Notes: generated from the letters alone by a model not told the origin. 32,087 nt of DNA from a bacterium UBP2_UBA5202 (GCA_002412795.1 DHVS01000010.1:1-32087); one strand, 5' to 3'; counted from the first letter of the stretch, positions 7,516 through 15,941 are shown. Numbers and translations are program-made.

Positions 7516-7860
7516 CTAACAGGTAAGATGAAAAGCCGCTAAGACCAGCGGCTTTTTCTTTGCCAGTTCGTTATACTTTTCCGCGGCCTCCATGGTAGGA
7601 AGGACGATCAGCTCGACATTGTGGTTCCGGCAATACTCCTCCACTTTTCCGTCCACCTTCATCAAGCCCGGCATACCCTGGCCCACGATCAGGACTTCTG
7701 GCTGGAGTGCGAGGATGTCCGTCAGGTCCTCCATCTGCAGCAGGTGGCCTTCCTTACGCCACCACTTGTCGTCGACATGGTCGGGATAGATGATCAAATC
7801 TGACTTAAAATCCTTGCCGTCTATTTTTATCAGCCCGAAGGAATAGCTTTCAATCTTCAT
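7516..7860 (-). CDS. Mth938-like domain protein
   Basis: 114 residues from ATG at 7860. The single Mth938/NDUFAF3-like domain (PF04430) shows YSFGLIKIDGK, then LQPEVLIVGQGMPG, NVELIVLPTMEAAEKYNEL, and the characteristic C-terminal LAAFHLTC. Bacterial members are small and uncharacterised; eukaryotic relatives assist respiratory complex I assembly. The reading frame stays open far upstream, but that extension overlaps the membrane-protein gene, so I place the start at 7860, three bases after that gene's stop codon. It is the last gene of the 11-12 kb minus-strand cluster. Its 3' end contains the hairpin that probably terminates mtgA. Confidence 0.88.
   Translation of the reverse strand: MKIESYSFGLIKIDGKDFKSDLIIYPDHVDDKWWRKEGHLLQMEDLTDILALQPEVLIVGQGMPGLMKVDGKVEEYCRNHNVELIVLPTMEAAEKYNELAKKKPLVLAAFHLTC
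7532..7560 (+). terminator. Rho-independent terminator of mtgA inside a convergent gene
   Basis: Stem AAAGCCGCT (7532-7540), six-base loop, AGCGGCTTT (7547-7555), then a T-rich tail on the plus strand. It begins 40 bases after the mtgA stop but lies within the last codons of the convergent Mth938-like gene (KPLVLAAFH). It could also stop minus-strand transcription, since TTTT follows the stem on that strand too. Confidence 0.8.
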
Positions 7861-7862
7861 GT

Positions 7863-8846
7863 TTAAAACCATTTTAGTTTGTCTTTTTCGTACCGGTAAA
7901 ATCTTCCCAGCAGATGCAGACTGCAGGCCCAGCAGTACAGCCCTGTGAATACGGTCACTACAGGGCCGATCAAAGGTATCTCCCACAAAAGCAGGGCCGG
8001 CAGGGAGGGCAGCAGCAACGCCCAGAACAAAAGGCAGAGTTTCAGGTAATCCCGGCCGCTTTTGGCCATGGAGTCCAGCACCTGCGAGGGCAGCAGCGAG
8101 GGCCAAAGTTTTTGGGACATCACCATCATCAAAAACGACATGGGAAAGTACAGCAGGCCCAGCAGCAGGGTGAAAACTGTCAGGGGAACGGAAGGGCTTA
8201 TTTTTTTCTGGGCGGTATATGTCAGGACCAGGATCAGGGGCATGAAGGACCAGGCGGCCACCGTCATCGTTTTTAGGGCCGGGCCCAGAAGATTGGTGAA
8301 GACGTCTGAGAAGCCAGGCCAATCCGGGAATCCTGTCTTGCCCAAAGCCGCCCGCCAGGTGATTGAAGTATAAAACCCCGGCAGTACCAGAATAATGACC
8401 AGCCCCAATATCCCGCCCGCCGCAAAAAAAACTATTGAGAACATCAGCAGCAGGGGAACGGCGGACATGAGGAATTCAAATATTTTCCCGGAAGCAAAGA
8501 ACAGCGAGGCCAGACCCAGCATCATCAACCCTTCCTTTTGGGCCGGATAAAGGAGGATGCTTTTCATGTCCTTCCAGAATGGAATATCCATCTTATGGGC
8601 CTCCTGCCACTCCCGGTACTCATCAGTACCAAGTTCCATCGACAGGGCCGCGAGCACTAAAGGGTTTTCCGGTTCCAGTTCACCGGCGGCCAGAAGGTTA
8701 TGCCTGGCTTCCCTGGGCAGGCCTGCCTCTCTGGCGGCCCGGGACAGTTCCAACAGATCCTGAACCCGCGGCTTTTTGTCTTTCAGCGAGTCCTGGATCC
8801 GGTTGAATTCATCCATTTTTACGGGACTGAGGTTATCCTGGCTCAT
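7863..8846 (-). CDS. Polytopic membrane protein with N-terminal helical (TPR-like) domain
   Basis: 327 residues. The first ~100 are soluble and helical with a TPR-like pair (SRAAREAGLPREARHNLLAAGELEPENPLVLAALSMELG). After that come about six hydrophobic segments between about 105 and 310, separated by short polar loops; the helices at 115-165 and 205-265 are clearest. The shape resembles Yip1- or DUF4013-like integral membrane proteins, but I see no diagnostic motif. The start codon overlaps the stop of the upstream TMTC-like gene by four bases (8843-8846), and the stop is followed within three bases by the Mth938-like gene, so the three are almost certainly cotranscribed. Function unknown. 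Confidence 0.75.
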   Translation of the reverse strand: MSQDNLSPVKMDEFNRIQDSLKDKKPRVQDLLELSRAAREAGLPREARHNLLAAGELEPENPLVLAALSMELGTDEYREWQEAHKMDIPFWKDMKSILLYPAQKEGLMMLGLASLFFASGKIFEFLMSAVPLLLMFSIVFFAAGGILGLVIILVLPGFYTSITWRAALGKTGFPDWPGFSDVFTNLLGPALKTMTVAAWSFMPLILVLTYTAQKKISPSVPLTVFTLLLGLLYFPMSFLMMVMSQKLWPSLLPSQVLDSMAKSGRDYLKLCLLFWALLLPSLPALLLWEIPLIGPVVTVFTGLYCWACSLHLLGRFYRYEKDKLKWF

Positions 8847-10507
8847 CGGCCTTCCTTTTTGGAATAAGGTTCAAGGATCTGCAATATCCTGGGATCCGGC
8901 TTTCCCCCTGAACTGACGGCTTGGGAGTAGAATTCTGCTGCTTCGATGTATTTTTTCTGAAGGTAGCAGACCAGGGCCAGTCGGTCCCAGCTCTCGGGGT
9001 CGTTTGAATTCAGGGACAAGGCAGCCCGGTACTGGGTTTCGGCCCCGGGCCAGTCGCCCAGCTTGGTATAGACCAAGCCCAGGTTCTTGCGCAGGTTGGG
9101 GTCATCCGGGAGATTTCCCACGGCGCTGACGAAAACTTTTTCCGCCCCGGCCCACTTGCCCTGTTCCATCAGGACCAGGCCCAGGTCGTTCTCGATCAGC
9201 GGGTCGCCGGGTCTCAAAGCCAGGGACTTTTGAAACTCCCTTTCGGCCAGATCGGGCCGGCCCTGGGCGTAATAGCGCTGGCCCAGCACAGTATGGGCAA
9301 AATACGAATTGGGCGAATGTTTGACGGCGTTCTCCCAAAAGGAGATGTCGTTGCGGTAAACCGCTGAATGTCCCAGTGTGATAAATGAGAATAGCAGCAG
9401 GGCAGCAGCCCCTGGGATCCATGACCATTTTTTAGCAGCTGATTTTTGGACCAGCCTCAGTTCCATGAACATCATCATGAACCCCATCAAGGGCAGGTAA
9501 AGGCGCTGTTCCAGCAGGTAGGCAAAATTCAGGGTCCTCAGCGCCGTCGGCAGCAGAAAGATCAGGAACCAGACGGCCCCGAAAAGAAAGTATCTTTTCC
9601 GGCTTATCCCCCCCAGCAAGGCCAGGAGCAACAGGAGAACCAGGGTGGCCAGGCCCCAAACCGGATGAGAGTCTGCCGGGATGGGCATCACCGACAGGTT
9701 GACGGGAAAGACGATCTTTCCCAGATAACTGAATAACCCGATGACATTCTCATATGGCGTGTTGAACTGGGGAGTGACACCTTTTGCCACCTGCCATCTC
9801 ATGACCATAAAAACAGCCAGCACTGCGAACCATACCATAGCCAGCGGCCAAAGGTTTTTATACTGCCATTTGCGTTTTGATGGCAAGATTAAGATCAGAC
9901 CGCAGATCACCGGTACGATCACCGCCGTTTCCTTGGTAAACAAGGCCCCGGCAAAAAACAGCCCGTGCAGCCACAGCCAGCCGGGTTTTTCAAGATATTT
10001 CAAAAAGGCTATTACCGAACACAACACCATTATTGCCAGCACCGTTTCGTACCGCCCGGGGATGAAGGCCACGGCATGGGTCAGCACCGGATGGCTGACG
10101 AACAGCAGGACGAAGAATAATGACAGCTTCCGGGGATACCCCAGGAGCAATAAGATTTTGAAGAACAGACCGGAGGCCAAAAGATGAAAAAAGATGTTGG
10201 TCAAATGATAGCCCGCCGGATTCTTCCCGGTCCACAGGGCATCGGCCATGAAGGTCAGCGTCACCAAAGGCCGGTAATATACCCCGGGGGACTCCCAGTT
10301 CATGTCGGTCTTGAAGGCGGTGACCATGTTCTGCCAGGAAGAGATGTTCCCGAAGTTCTGCAGTATCAGATGGTCGTCGTCAAAATAGGCGAACCCGAAG
10401 AAGGCCGCCCTGAAGTAGACAGCCAGTCCCAGCAGGGTGATGCCAAGGTAGGGCCGCCAGCCTTCGGCCAGCCGGCCGGCATTCATTTTATTGAGAGCCT
10501 TCAGCAC
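8843..10507 (-). CDS. TMTC-like GT-C glycosyltransferase with C-terminal TPRs
   Basis: 554 residues. The N-terminal ~390 form a multi-pass GT-C-type domain. The acidic pair in YFDDDHLI (about residues 41-48) and the YYRPLVTLTF segment (about 82) match the DUF1736/TMTC family of membrane O-mannosyltransferases. The C-terminus (about 395-550) is a run of at least four TPRs (NSYFAHTVLGQRYYAQG, DPLIENDLGLVLMEQG, DPNLRKNLGLVYTKLG, DPESWDRLALVCYLQK). By family, it would transfer a lipid-linked sugar to periplasmic proteins. The start is uncertain: GTG at 10507 has no visible ribosome site, while ATG at 10486 follows GAAGG at 11 bases. Confidence 0.8.
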   Translation of the reverse strand: MLKALNKMNAGRLAEGWRPYLGITLLGLAVYFRAAFFGFAYFDDDHLILQNFGNISSWQNMVTAFKTDMNWESPGVYYRPLVTLTFMADALWTGKNPAGYHLTNIFFHLLASGLFFKILLLLGYPRKLSLFFVLLFVSHPVLTHAVAFIPGRYETVLAIMVLCSVIAFLKYLEKPGWLWLHGLFFAGALFTKETAVIVPVICGLILILPSKRKWQYKNLWPLAMVWFAVLAVFMVMRWQVAKGVTPQFNTPYENVIGLFSYLGKIVFPVNLSVMPIPADSHPVWGLATLVLLLLLALLGGISRKRYFLFGAVWFLIFLLPTALRTLNFAYLLEQRLYLPLMGFMMMFMELRLVQKSAAKKWSWIPGAAALLLFSFITLGHSAVYRNDISFWENAVKHSPNSYFAHTVLGQRYYAQGRPDLAEREFQKSLALRPGDPLIENDLGLVLMEQGKWAGAEKVFVSAVGNLPDDPNLRKNLGLVYTKLGDWPGAETQYRAALSLNSNDPESWDRLALVCYLQKKYIEAAEFYSQAVSSGGKPDPRILQILEPYSKKEGR

Positions 10508-10509
10508 CG

Positions 10510-11070
10510 CTAGGACAGGCGCGGTTTGCAGATCAGCTCATGAACCTTGAGATCGAAGAAATCCTGGGAGTTGACCGGGGTCAGCACCACCGCGGTGTCG
10601 GCCCCGCTGCCGGTGCCGCCGATGCACACCGCCTCCTGCTTGACTGAGACCAGTCCGGCATCTGCCGCCATCATCGCGATCTCCAGGCAGACCTTGAACC
10701 CCTGTCCCATGGTGCGCAGGGTGTAGGCGATGATCTCGTCCAGCTGGTAGGTCTTCAGCTTGAAGCGCACCGCCCGGTTGACCCCGCCCAGGGCGTGCTG
10801 GCATGTAAGGACCTTGACCCCCAGCTTCTCCAGTTCTGCCTTGTTCTCTTCGGACAGTTCCTGGACATCCTTGGCCGAGAAACCGGTGGAATGCGTTACC
10901 GCCACCATGTTGAAGTCTTTGAGCAGTCTGGCGGCTTCCAGGGCTGTGGCCCCGGAGGTGGTGGCCACGATGATGGTCTTGATCCCCAGCTCTTTTGCCC
11001 TTTGTCCCGCCAGTTCCAAAGTTTTTACGGTGTTGCCCGGGCCGGGCTTCTCAAGGTAAACTTGGTTCAT
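10510..11070 (-). CDS. Stand-alone pyruvate kinase C-terminal (alpha/beta) domain protein
   Basis: 186 residues consisting only of the domain that is C-terminal in pyruvate kinase (PF02887): TLELAGQRAKELGIKTIIVATTSGATALEAARLL at the N-terminus, then a TGFSAKDVQEL segment and a closing GGTGSGADTAVVLTP strand-loop. The catalytic TIM barrel of pyruvate kinase is absent, so it cannot make pyruvate. Free-standing members exist in bacteria and archaea and may bind an effector or phosphate-containing ligand; the role is unknown. It overlaps the dehydrogenase gene upstream by four bases and is followed by the TMTC-like gene with almost no gap, which places it in the cluster. Confidence 0.85.
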   Translation of the reverse strand: MNQVYLEKPGPGNTVKTLELAGQRAKELGIKTIIVATTSGATALEAARLLKDFNMVAVTHSTGFSAKDVQELSEENKAELEKLGVKVLTCQHALGGVNRAVRFKLKTYQLDEIIAYTLRTMGQGFKVCLEIAMMAADAGLVSVKQEAVCIGGTGSGADTAVVLTPVNSQDFFDLKVHELICKPRLS

Positions 11071-12035
11071 GTTTTCCCCTTCAGTCTTTGATTTCGTTTT
11101 TCAATCTCCCCCATGATCTCTTCGGCCACCTGCAGCGCCCGCAGCCCGTCCCGGCCTGTCACCAATGGGATCGTGTCATTGATGATGCAATCGGCAAAGG
11201 AGCCCAGTTCGGCCTTCAGCTGTTCGACCTTGCCGATCTTCGGTTCGATGATTTCCATTACTTGTGAAATATCGGAAACCCCGCGGGGATCGCCCTTCAG
11301 TTTGTGGACCCTGACCCCGGGATTCAAAAAGTCCACGGTGACGTAAGAATACTCCTGAAAGAACCGCATCTTGCGTTCCTTTTTGCCGGAGATGCGGGAA
11401 GCGGTAAGATTGGCCACGCAGCCGTTCCTGAACTCCAGCCGGGCGTTGGCAATGTCCTCCCGGCCGCTGACCAGGCTGCAGCCGATGGCCGAGACCCGCT
11501 CCGGCTCGGAGTCAACAAAGCTGAGGACGATGTCGATGTCGTGGATCATCAGGTCCAGCACCACCGGCACGTCGGTGTTGCGCCCGCCAAAGGGAGAGAT
11601 CCGCAGACACTCGATGAATTTGGGGTCGTGGATATGGGGGGACGCGGCCAGCAGGGCAGGGTTGAAACGTTCGATGTGCCCCACCTGCAGCTTCAGCTTA
11701 TTTTGTTCCGCCAGAGTTATCAGTTCCCGGGCTTGGGCTACCGTGGCGGTAATTGGCTTTTCCACCAGCACGTGTTTCCCCGCCGCCAGGGCGTCAATGG
11801 CTATCTGATGGTGCAAGGTGGTGGGAACAACTATGCTGACCGCATCCACCTGTCTCAGCAGATCCCTGTGGTCGGCAAAGAAGGGTACCTTGTGCCGCCC
11901 GGCGACCTCCTGCCCCCGCTCTGGATTGATGTCGGCCACCCCGGCCAGTTCGGCATTGGAAAGTTCGGTGCAAACCCGGGCGTGGTGCTGGCCCAGGCTG
12001 CCCACTCCGATGACACCGATTTTAAGCTTAGCCAA
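11067..12035 (-). CDS. Gfo/Idh/MocA family NAD(P)-dependent dehydrogenase
   Basis: 322 residues. N-terminal Rossmann fold with GVGSLG (residues 10-15) for NAD(P), then the family hallmark E92-K93-P94 (VEKPITA), with K93 the likely catalytic Lys. The C-terminal alpha/beta domain contains VVLDLMIHDIDIVL with the expected Asp/His pair. Members oxidise or reduce sugars and sugar nucleotides; in diderms a close type is often found near lipid A or polysaccharide genes. Here it heads a cluster with a TMTC-like glycosyltransferase. The start is TTG at 12035 with AAGGA seven bases upstream, and it fits the family N-terminus. Confidence 0.9.
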   Translation of the reverse strand: MAKLKIGVIGVGSLGQHHARVCTELSNAELAGVADINPERGQEVAGRHKVPFFADHRDLLRQVDAVSIVVPTTLHHQIAIDALAAGKHVLVEKPITATVAQARELITLAEQNKLKLQVGHIERFNPALLAASPHIHDPKFIECLRISPFGGRNTDVPVVLDLMIHDIDIVLSFVDSEPERVSAIGCSLVSGREDIANARLEFRNGCVANLTASRISGKKERKMRFFQEYSYVTVDFLNPGVRVHKLKGDPRGVSDISQVMEIIEPKIGKVEQLKAELGSFADCIINDTIPLVTGRDGLRALQVAEEIMGEIEKRNQRLKGKT

Positions 12036-12085
12036 ATGTCGTTCCTTCCTGTCAAAGATTTAGAATATATCATAGAGAGCGTCCG

Positions 12086-12892
12086 TCAGTTTTCCCATTT
12101 TTCGGCCTTAAGTTTTTTGGCCTTCTCCTGCTCCACCTTCTGCTCGATCGCCACCTCCGGCAGTGCGCCGGCATCGCCGGCCAGCACCTCATCCAGCGCC
12201 CGGTCGTACCCGGCGCGGTCTTTCACCTCCGGGTAATAATTCTCAGCCATCAGCACCTTGGTGGCCAAGTAGGCCGGCGCCATCGCTATGGCCTCTTCAT
12301 AATATTGCTTTGACTTCTTAATGTCGCCGCCCGCTATGCCCGGGGCTATCGCGTAGAAGGCCCCCAGCCAGCGGGCCGGTCCGCCGTAATAAAAGGCCTT
12401 GTCTATCGAATACAGGTAGATGATCATCTTGCGGGCCTGCTTGGCGGGTCCCAGCTGCTTGAGGATGTTGCGCATTTTGCCCCACTTGCCGTAGCAGGTG
12501 GCTGTCCAGAAGATGCCGCCTGCGAATTCTTTGGGCACGCCGTTGATGGCGTCGCCCATGCCCTTCTTTTCAACCTGATAGCGCTGTTTGAATCCCGGAT
12601 CGAACATCAGGGCCTTTAAGCCCCATTCATGTCCGGTGTAGTAGTCCTTGGATTTCTGCTCCCCTTGCTCGAAGGCGTCGGCCAGGAAATAGTAGGCATA
12701 GGCCAGCCGTTCGGCCAGGGCATAGCTGGGATCAGACTCGTAGGCCTTCTGGTAGACCTCTATGGCCTTTTTCAGCGGGGCCGGTTCCCCCCGTTTTTCC
12801 CAGTATTGTTTGGCTTCGTCAAAGCCAGGCTGGGCTTGCAGCACCGAAGCACACAAAGCCAGGATTGCCAGGACAATGGTCATTTTTCTCAT
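12086..12892 (-). CDS. TatT-like periplasmic TRAP-transporter accessory protein
   Basis: 268 residues. It has a cleavable signal peptide (about 1-20, ending LQAQ) and a helical TPR-like body: KKAIEVYQKAYESDPSYALAERLAYAYYFLADAF, then AGGIFWTATCYGKWGKMRNIL, a tyrosine-rich GGPARWLGAFYAIAPG segment, and KSKQYYEEAIAMAPAYLATKVLMAENYY. This order matches the TatT family (PF06811; TP0956 of Treponema), which pairs with TRAP-type transporters for hydrophobic ligands. No TRAP permease or binding protein is next to it here, so the partner is unknown. A GAGGT site lies six bases before the ATG. The Lys-rich C-terminus may be disordered. Confidence 0.85.
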   Translation of the reverse strand: MRKMTIVLAILALCASVLQAQPGFDEAKQYWEKRGEPAPLKKAIEVYQKAYESDPSYALAERLAYAYYFLADAFEQGEQKSKDYYTGHEWGLKALMFDPGFKQRYQVEKKGMGDAINGVPKEFAGGIFWTATCYGKWGKMRNILKQLGPAKQARKMIIYLYSIDKAFYYGGPARWLGAFYAIAPGIAGGDIKKSKQYYEEAIAMAPAYLATKVLMAENYYPEVKDRAGYDRALDEVLAGDAGALPEVAIEQKVEQEKAKKLKAEKWEN

Positions 12893-12924
12893 GATCTTAC
12901 CTCTCCTGTTGATCTGATTTAATG

Positions 12925-13449
12925 CTAATTTTCAGGGCCGGTCAAACAGAACTTCTGTTTTGTCATCCGCACCATAAAGACATCTTTGCGCGAAGGGTCG
13001 TGTTCGAAACCAATTGACAGGAGCGCCTTTTGTCCGGCGGTGTTTTCCAGCGCGATCGGATCGGCCATCACCTCGCCGCCAAAGCCGCTGAAAAAGTATT
13101 CCAGGATAAGCCTGGCCGCCTCAGGGCCGTAGCTCTTGTATCTGTGACGCGCCTCGATCTTGAGGTTGAATTCCGCCGTTTTCGTGCCGGGGTCAAAACG
13201 ATGGAAGCTGGCCTCGCCCACCGGCAGGTTCTCCCGGTTGATAATCAGAAAATAGCGGTCCCCGGGCGAACCGGGATCGACCATTTTTTCGAACCAATGC
13301 CTTGCCCTTTCCTCGTCCATCACGATCGGCCCGCCCACCTCTTTCATCGTATCGGCATCGGCCCACAATTCCCGGATATAAGGCAGGTCTCCCGGACCAG
13401 GTTGCCGCAGGCAGATATTGCATGATTTGAGCTCAAAATCCTTTTCCAC
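12925..13449 (-). CDS. GNAT-family N-acetyltransferase (RimJ/RimL-like)
   Basis: 174 residues from GTG at 13449. An earlier in-frame GTG at 13458 overlaps the strong ribosome site AGGAGGT (13457-13463) and cannot use it, whereas the GTG at 13449 is eight bases downstream of AGGAGG. The protein shows the GNAT fold order: LRQPGPGDLPYIRELW, YFLIINRENLPVGEASFH, the acetyl-CoA-binding ARHRYKSYGPEAARLIL (motif A, R/Q-x-x-G-x-G/A type), and ALENTAGQKALLSIGFEHD. Members acetylate amino groups of proteins or small molecules; the substrate is not readable. A terminator separates it from the nitroreductase gene upstream. Confidence 0.85.
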   Translation of the reverse strand: MEKDFELKSCNICLRQPGPGDLPYIRELWADADTMKEVGGPIVMDEERARHWFEKMVDPGSPGDRYFLIINRENLPVGEASFHRFDPGTKTAEFNLKIEARHRYKSYGPEAARLILEYFFSGFGGEVMADPIALENTAGQKALLSIGFEHDPSRKDVFMVRMTKQKFCLTGPEN

Positions 13450-13500
13450 CGGATCCACCTCCTATGATAATAATATCCTAATAAAACCCCTTTGTAAAGC

Positions 13501-13529
13501 AAAAAAAGCCCCCGGAGCACGGGAGCTTT
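13501..13529 (-). terminator. Rho-independent terminator after the nitroreductase gene
   Basis: Read on the minus strand: AAAGCTCCCG (13529-13520), five-base loop, CGGGGGCTTT (13514-13505) with one mismatch, then a T run through 13501. It starts about 20 bases after the nitroreductase stop and separates it from the GNAT gene. Confidence 0.85.
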
Positions 13530-13547
13530 TCGTTGGGAACAGCGGAC

Positions 13548-14108
13548 CTAGGCCCTGTACTTATCGATGTAACAAAATTCACCAAAAGGCAGCCTTGGGG
13601 GCCGGACGGCCTCGCTCTTGGCCTGTTCCGGGCTCAGTTTGGAGCTTATTCTCTCATCGCGCTTACCCACGTTGATCAGCGTGATCAGGTTCATGTCCTC
13701 CGGAATGCCCAGCACCTCCCGGGCTTTGGCCGGATCGAACCCGGCGATGGGATGGGCCACCAATCCCAGCTCCGTGGCCCGCAGGATCAGGGACATCACC
13801 CCCATCCCGGTGTCAAACAAATTATACTCCCGGCCGTCCTTCATTATGCAGTCCAGCTCCTTTTTGCTGAACACGGCGATGATCAACGATGCCTCCTGCG
13901 CCCACTCGTTCCCCTTGGAGAGGGCCGGGTGCAGTTGTGACAAAGCTTCCCGGCCGTAAGCAAAGACGAACCGCCAGGGCTGCTTGTTGAAGCAGGATGG
14001 GGCCAGCGAAGCGGCTGTGGCCAGGTCCTCCACCAGTTCCTTGGTGATCTGCATCGAGGCCAGCGAGCGGTAGGCCCGCCGGGAATGGATGGCTGTCTTG
14101 ACGTCCAT
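13548..14108 (-). CDS. Nitroreductase-family FMN-dependent oxidoreductase
   Basis: 186 residues. The N-terminal SRRAYRSLASMQITKELVEDLATAASLAPSCFNKQPWRFVF is the classical FMN-binding start of the nitroreductase family (RRS-type Arg pair, then the SCFNKQPW segment). The middle DTGMGVMSLILRATELGLVAHPIAGFDPAKAREVLGIPEDM and the C-terminal NVGKRDE complete the fold. Such proteins use NAD(P)H to reduce nitro groups, quinones or flavins; the natural substrate is unknown. It has its own promoter and terminator, so it appears to be monocistronic. AAAGGA lies upstream of the ATG. Confidence 0.9.
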   Translation of the reverse strand: MDVKTAIHSRRAYRSLASMQITKELVEDLATAASLAPSCFNKQPWRFVFAYGREALSQLHPALSKGNEWAQEASLIIAVFSKKELDCIMKDGREYNLFDTGMGVMSLILRATELGLVAHPIAGFDPAKAREVLGIPEDMNLITLINVGKRDERISSKLSPEQAKSEAVRPPRLPFGEFCYIDKYRA

Positions 14109-14148
14109 GGTATATTCCTTTCATAAATAGTAGGAGATCGTACTGATC

Positions 14149-14177
14149 ATTATAACAATATACCCCCTATCCGGCAA
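14149..14177 (-). promoter_or_regulatory. Sigma70-type promoter for the nitroreductase gene
   Basis: On the minus strand TTGCCG (14177-14172), a 17-base spacer and a perfect TATAAT (14154-14149), about 40 bases upstream of the nitroreductase ATG. The -35 matches four of six consensus bases. Confidence 0.6.
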
Positions 14178-14205
14178 TAATTCAAGACTTGCTGGCGCTT
14201 TTCTG

Positions 14206-14234
14206 TTGACAGCACCCTGCGGTTGCTATAAAAT
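14206..14234 (+). promoter_or_regulatory. Sigma70-type promoter for the lactate permease gene
   Basis: A perfect TTGACA (14206-14211), a 17-base spacer and TAAAAT (14229-14234); TATAAA at 14227-14232 is an alternative -10. It points toward the permease gene at 14307. A hairpin (CCTTCCT 14239-14245 with AGGAAGG 14257-14263) would form at the very 5' end of the mRNA. Confidence 0.7.
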
Positions 14235-14271
14235 TAAGCCTTCCTTTACAAAAAACAGGAAGGAACAAGAT

Positions 14272-14292
14272 CCTGTTAATCCTGCCAAAAAC
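14272..14292. repeat. GTTAATCCTG-type short repeat in the permease leader
   Basis: The leader contains GTTAATCCTGCCAAAAA. The same word recurs as GTAAATCCTGTCAAAAA at 26448-26464, with shorter relatives at 3911 and 4124. Probably a dispersed intergenic repeat; any role in translation is unproven. The ribosome site AGGAG (14296-14300) follows immediately. Confidence 0.5.
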
Positions 14293-14306
14293 AATAGGAG
14301 TCCAAC

Positions 14307-15902
14307 ATGTCCATCTGGCAACTGCTGCTGACCCTGCTGCCCATCGCCGTCATATTAGTGATGCTGATAGCCTTCAAGCGTCCGGCCGACCAAAGCGGTT
14401 TGGCCGGCTGGCTGGCCATCTCGCTGACCGCCTTCTTTTTCTTCAATACTTCGCTGGAAGTGATCCTGCGCTCCACCGGGGCCGGCATGGTCCGTTCGCT
14501 CTCGGTCTCGCTGATCGTGGCCGCCTCGCTGCTGCAGATGGCGGTGATGGAGAAGACCGGGGCATTGAAAAGGGTGATCATCTTCATCAAGACCCTGGCC
14601 GGGGGGAACCAGGCGGTGCAGATCATGATGATCAACATCGGCTTCGGCACCCTGATGGTGGCGGTGGGGGCCACCCCGGTCTCCATCCTGCCCCCGATCC
14701 TGCTGGCCATGGGCTACTCCTCGTTCGTGGCCATCGCCCTGCCCTCGATCGGCTACGACTCGCTCTGCACCTACGCCCTGCTGGGCGCACCGATAGTGGT
14801 GTTCGTGGATATCGCCAACAGCTTTCTGGGAAAAGGCAACGAGATCGGGCTTAAGCAGGCCGGGCAGGTCTTCTTCATGTTCCTGCCGGTGGTCTCCACC
14901 ATGATCGGGTTCTGCATGCTGTGGATCGTGGGAAAGTGGCAGGCGGTGCGCCGGGGCTGGCTGCCCTGCCTAGTGACCGGAGGAGTGATCGGGGTGGTGG
15001 CCTATTTCACCAACCGCTTTGAGAACCTGGTGGTGCTGACCGGGGTGCTGTGCGGCCTGGCGGTGATCGCGGCCATGGCCCTGTATCTTAAGGCCTCCGG
15101 TAAAAAGATCATCGACCGCAGCCGGCTGAACCCACAGGAACTGGAGTTCGAAAAGACCTATCCCCTGTGGAAGGCCTTCCTGCCCTGGCTGATACTGATC
15201 GTGCTGATCCTGGCGCTTAACCTGCCCAAGGACAGTTTCAATTTCCTTTACCGCACCCTCAAGCTTCCCATCAACGGCCTGACCGCCGACGGCAAGTCTC
15301 TGGACACCCGGGCCCTGTGGCAGGCCTACACCTGGATCCTGGTCAGCACCGCCCTGGCCCTGCCTTTTCTCAGACCAACCAAATCCCAAATGAGGGAATC
15401 ACTGAAAATATGGCTGAAAAGGGCCCCCCGGCCGGTGTTCGCCGCCGCCATCTTCTTCGCCATCGGCGAGATCATGAACATGTCGGGTTACGACATGAAC
15501 CTGGGACAGTTCGCCGTGCCCAGCATGATAAAAGTGCTGGCCGACTATTCCACCCAGGTCTTCCGGGGAGGCTATGGCGCGGTGGTGTCCTTCATAGGCC
15601 TGTTCGGCGGTTTTTTGACCGGCAGCGAGGCCTCGGCCATCGCCATGTTCGCCAAGTACACCATGACCACCGCCCAGAATTTGGGATTATCGCTTAAAGG
15701 ACTGATCATAGTAACCGCCGGGCTGGCCTTCGGCGGCGGGCTGGCCAGCGTGGTCTCCCCGGCCAAGCTCCAGAATGCGGCGGCCTCAATAGACAAAATC
15801 GGCGAGGAGACCAAGGTCTTTAAGGTGGCCTTCGTGTTCTCGCTGATACTGACCGCAGTCACTTCCTTGTTCGTGGTGGTGTTGTTGAAAATATACGGAT
15901 AG
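14307..15902 (+). CDS. lctP: L-lactate permease family transporter (LctP)
   Basis: 531 residues, about 12 hydrophobic segments. LctP-family (PF02652) features: GFGTLMVAVGATPVSILPPILLAMGY followed by IALPSIGYDSLCTYALLGAPIVVF in the first half, and near the end the conserved GGFLTGSEASAIAMFAKYTMTTAQNLGL and GGGLASVVSPAKLQNAAASI-type segments. Members carry lactate or glycolate with protons across the inner membrane; specificity is inferred from family only. AGGAG lies six bases before the ATG. The gene has its own promoter and a strong terminator, so it is a single-gene unit; no lactate dehydrogenase gene is adjacent. Confidence 0.88.
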   Translation: MSIWQLLLTLLPIAVILVMLIAFKRPADQSGLAGWLAISLTAFFFFNTSLEVILRSTGAGMVRSLSVSLIVAASLLQMAVMEKTGALKRVIIFIKTLAGGNQAVQIMMINIGFGTLMVAVGATPVSILPPILLAMGYSSFVAIALPSIGYDSLCTYALLGAPIVVFVDIANSFLGKGNEIGLKQAGQVFFMFLPVVSTMIGFCMLWIVGKWQAVRRGWLPCLVTGGVIGVVAYFTNRFENLVVLTGVLCGLAVIAAMALYLKASGKKIIDRSRLNPQELEFEKTYPLWKAFLPWLILIVLILALNLPKDSFNFLYRTLKLPINGLTADGKSLDTRALWQAYTWILVSTALALPFLRPTKSQMRESLKIWLKRAPRPVFAAAIFFAIGEIMNMSGYDMNLGQFAVPSMIKVLADYSTQVFRGGYGAVVSFIGLFGGFLTGSEASAIAMFAKYTMTTAQNLGLSLKGLIIVTAGLAFGGGLASVVSPAKLQNAAASIDKIGEETKVFKVAFVFSLILTAVTSLFVVVLLKIYG

Positions 15903-15941
15903 AACTGATGCCCTATTAGTATTTATTCCTCCCTCAATGTC

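Noticed and set aside
7861..8322. N-terminal extension of the Mth938-like protein to 8322
   Set aside because: It overlaps the membrane-protein gene in another frame, is low-complexity Pro/Gly/Arg-rich, and the family starts at about the Met at 7860.
13450..13458. GNAT start at the GTG at 13458
   Set aside because: That codon overlaps its own ribosome site; the GTG at 13449 has the correct eight-base spacing.
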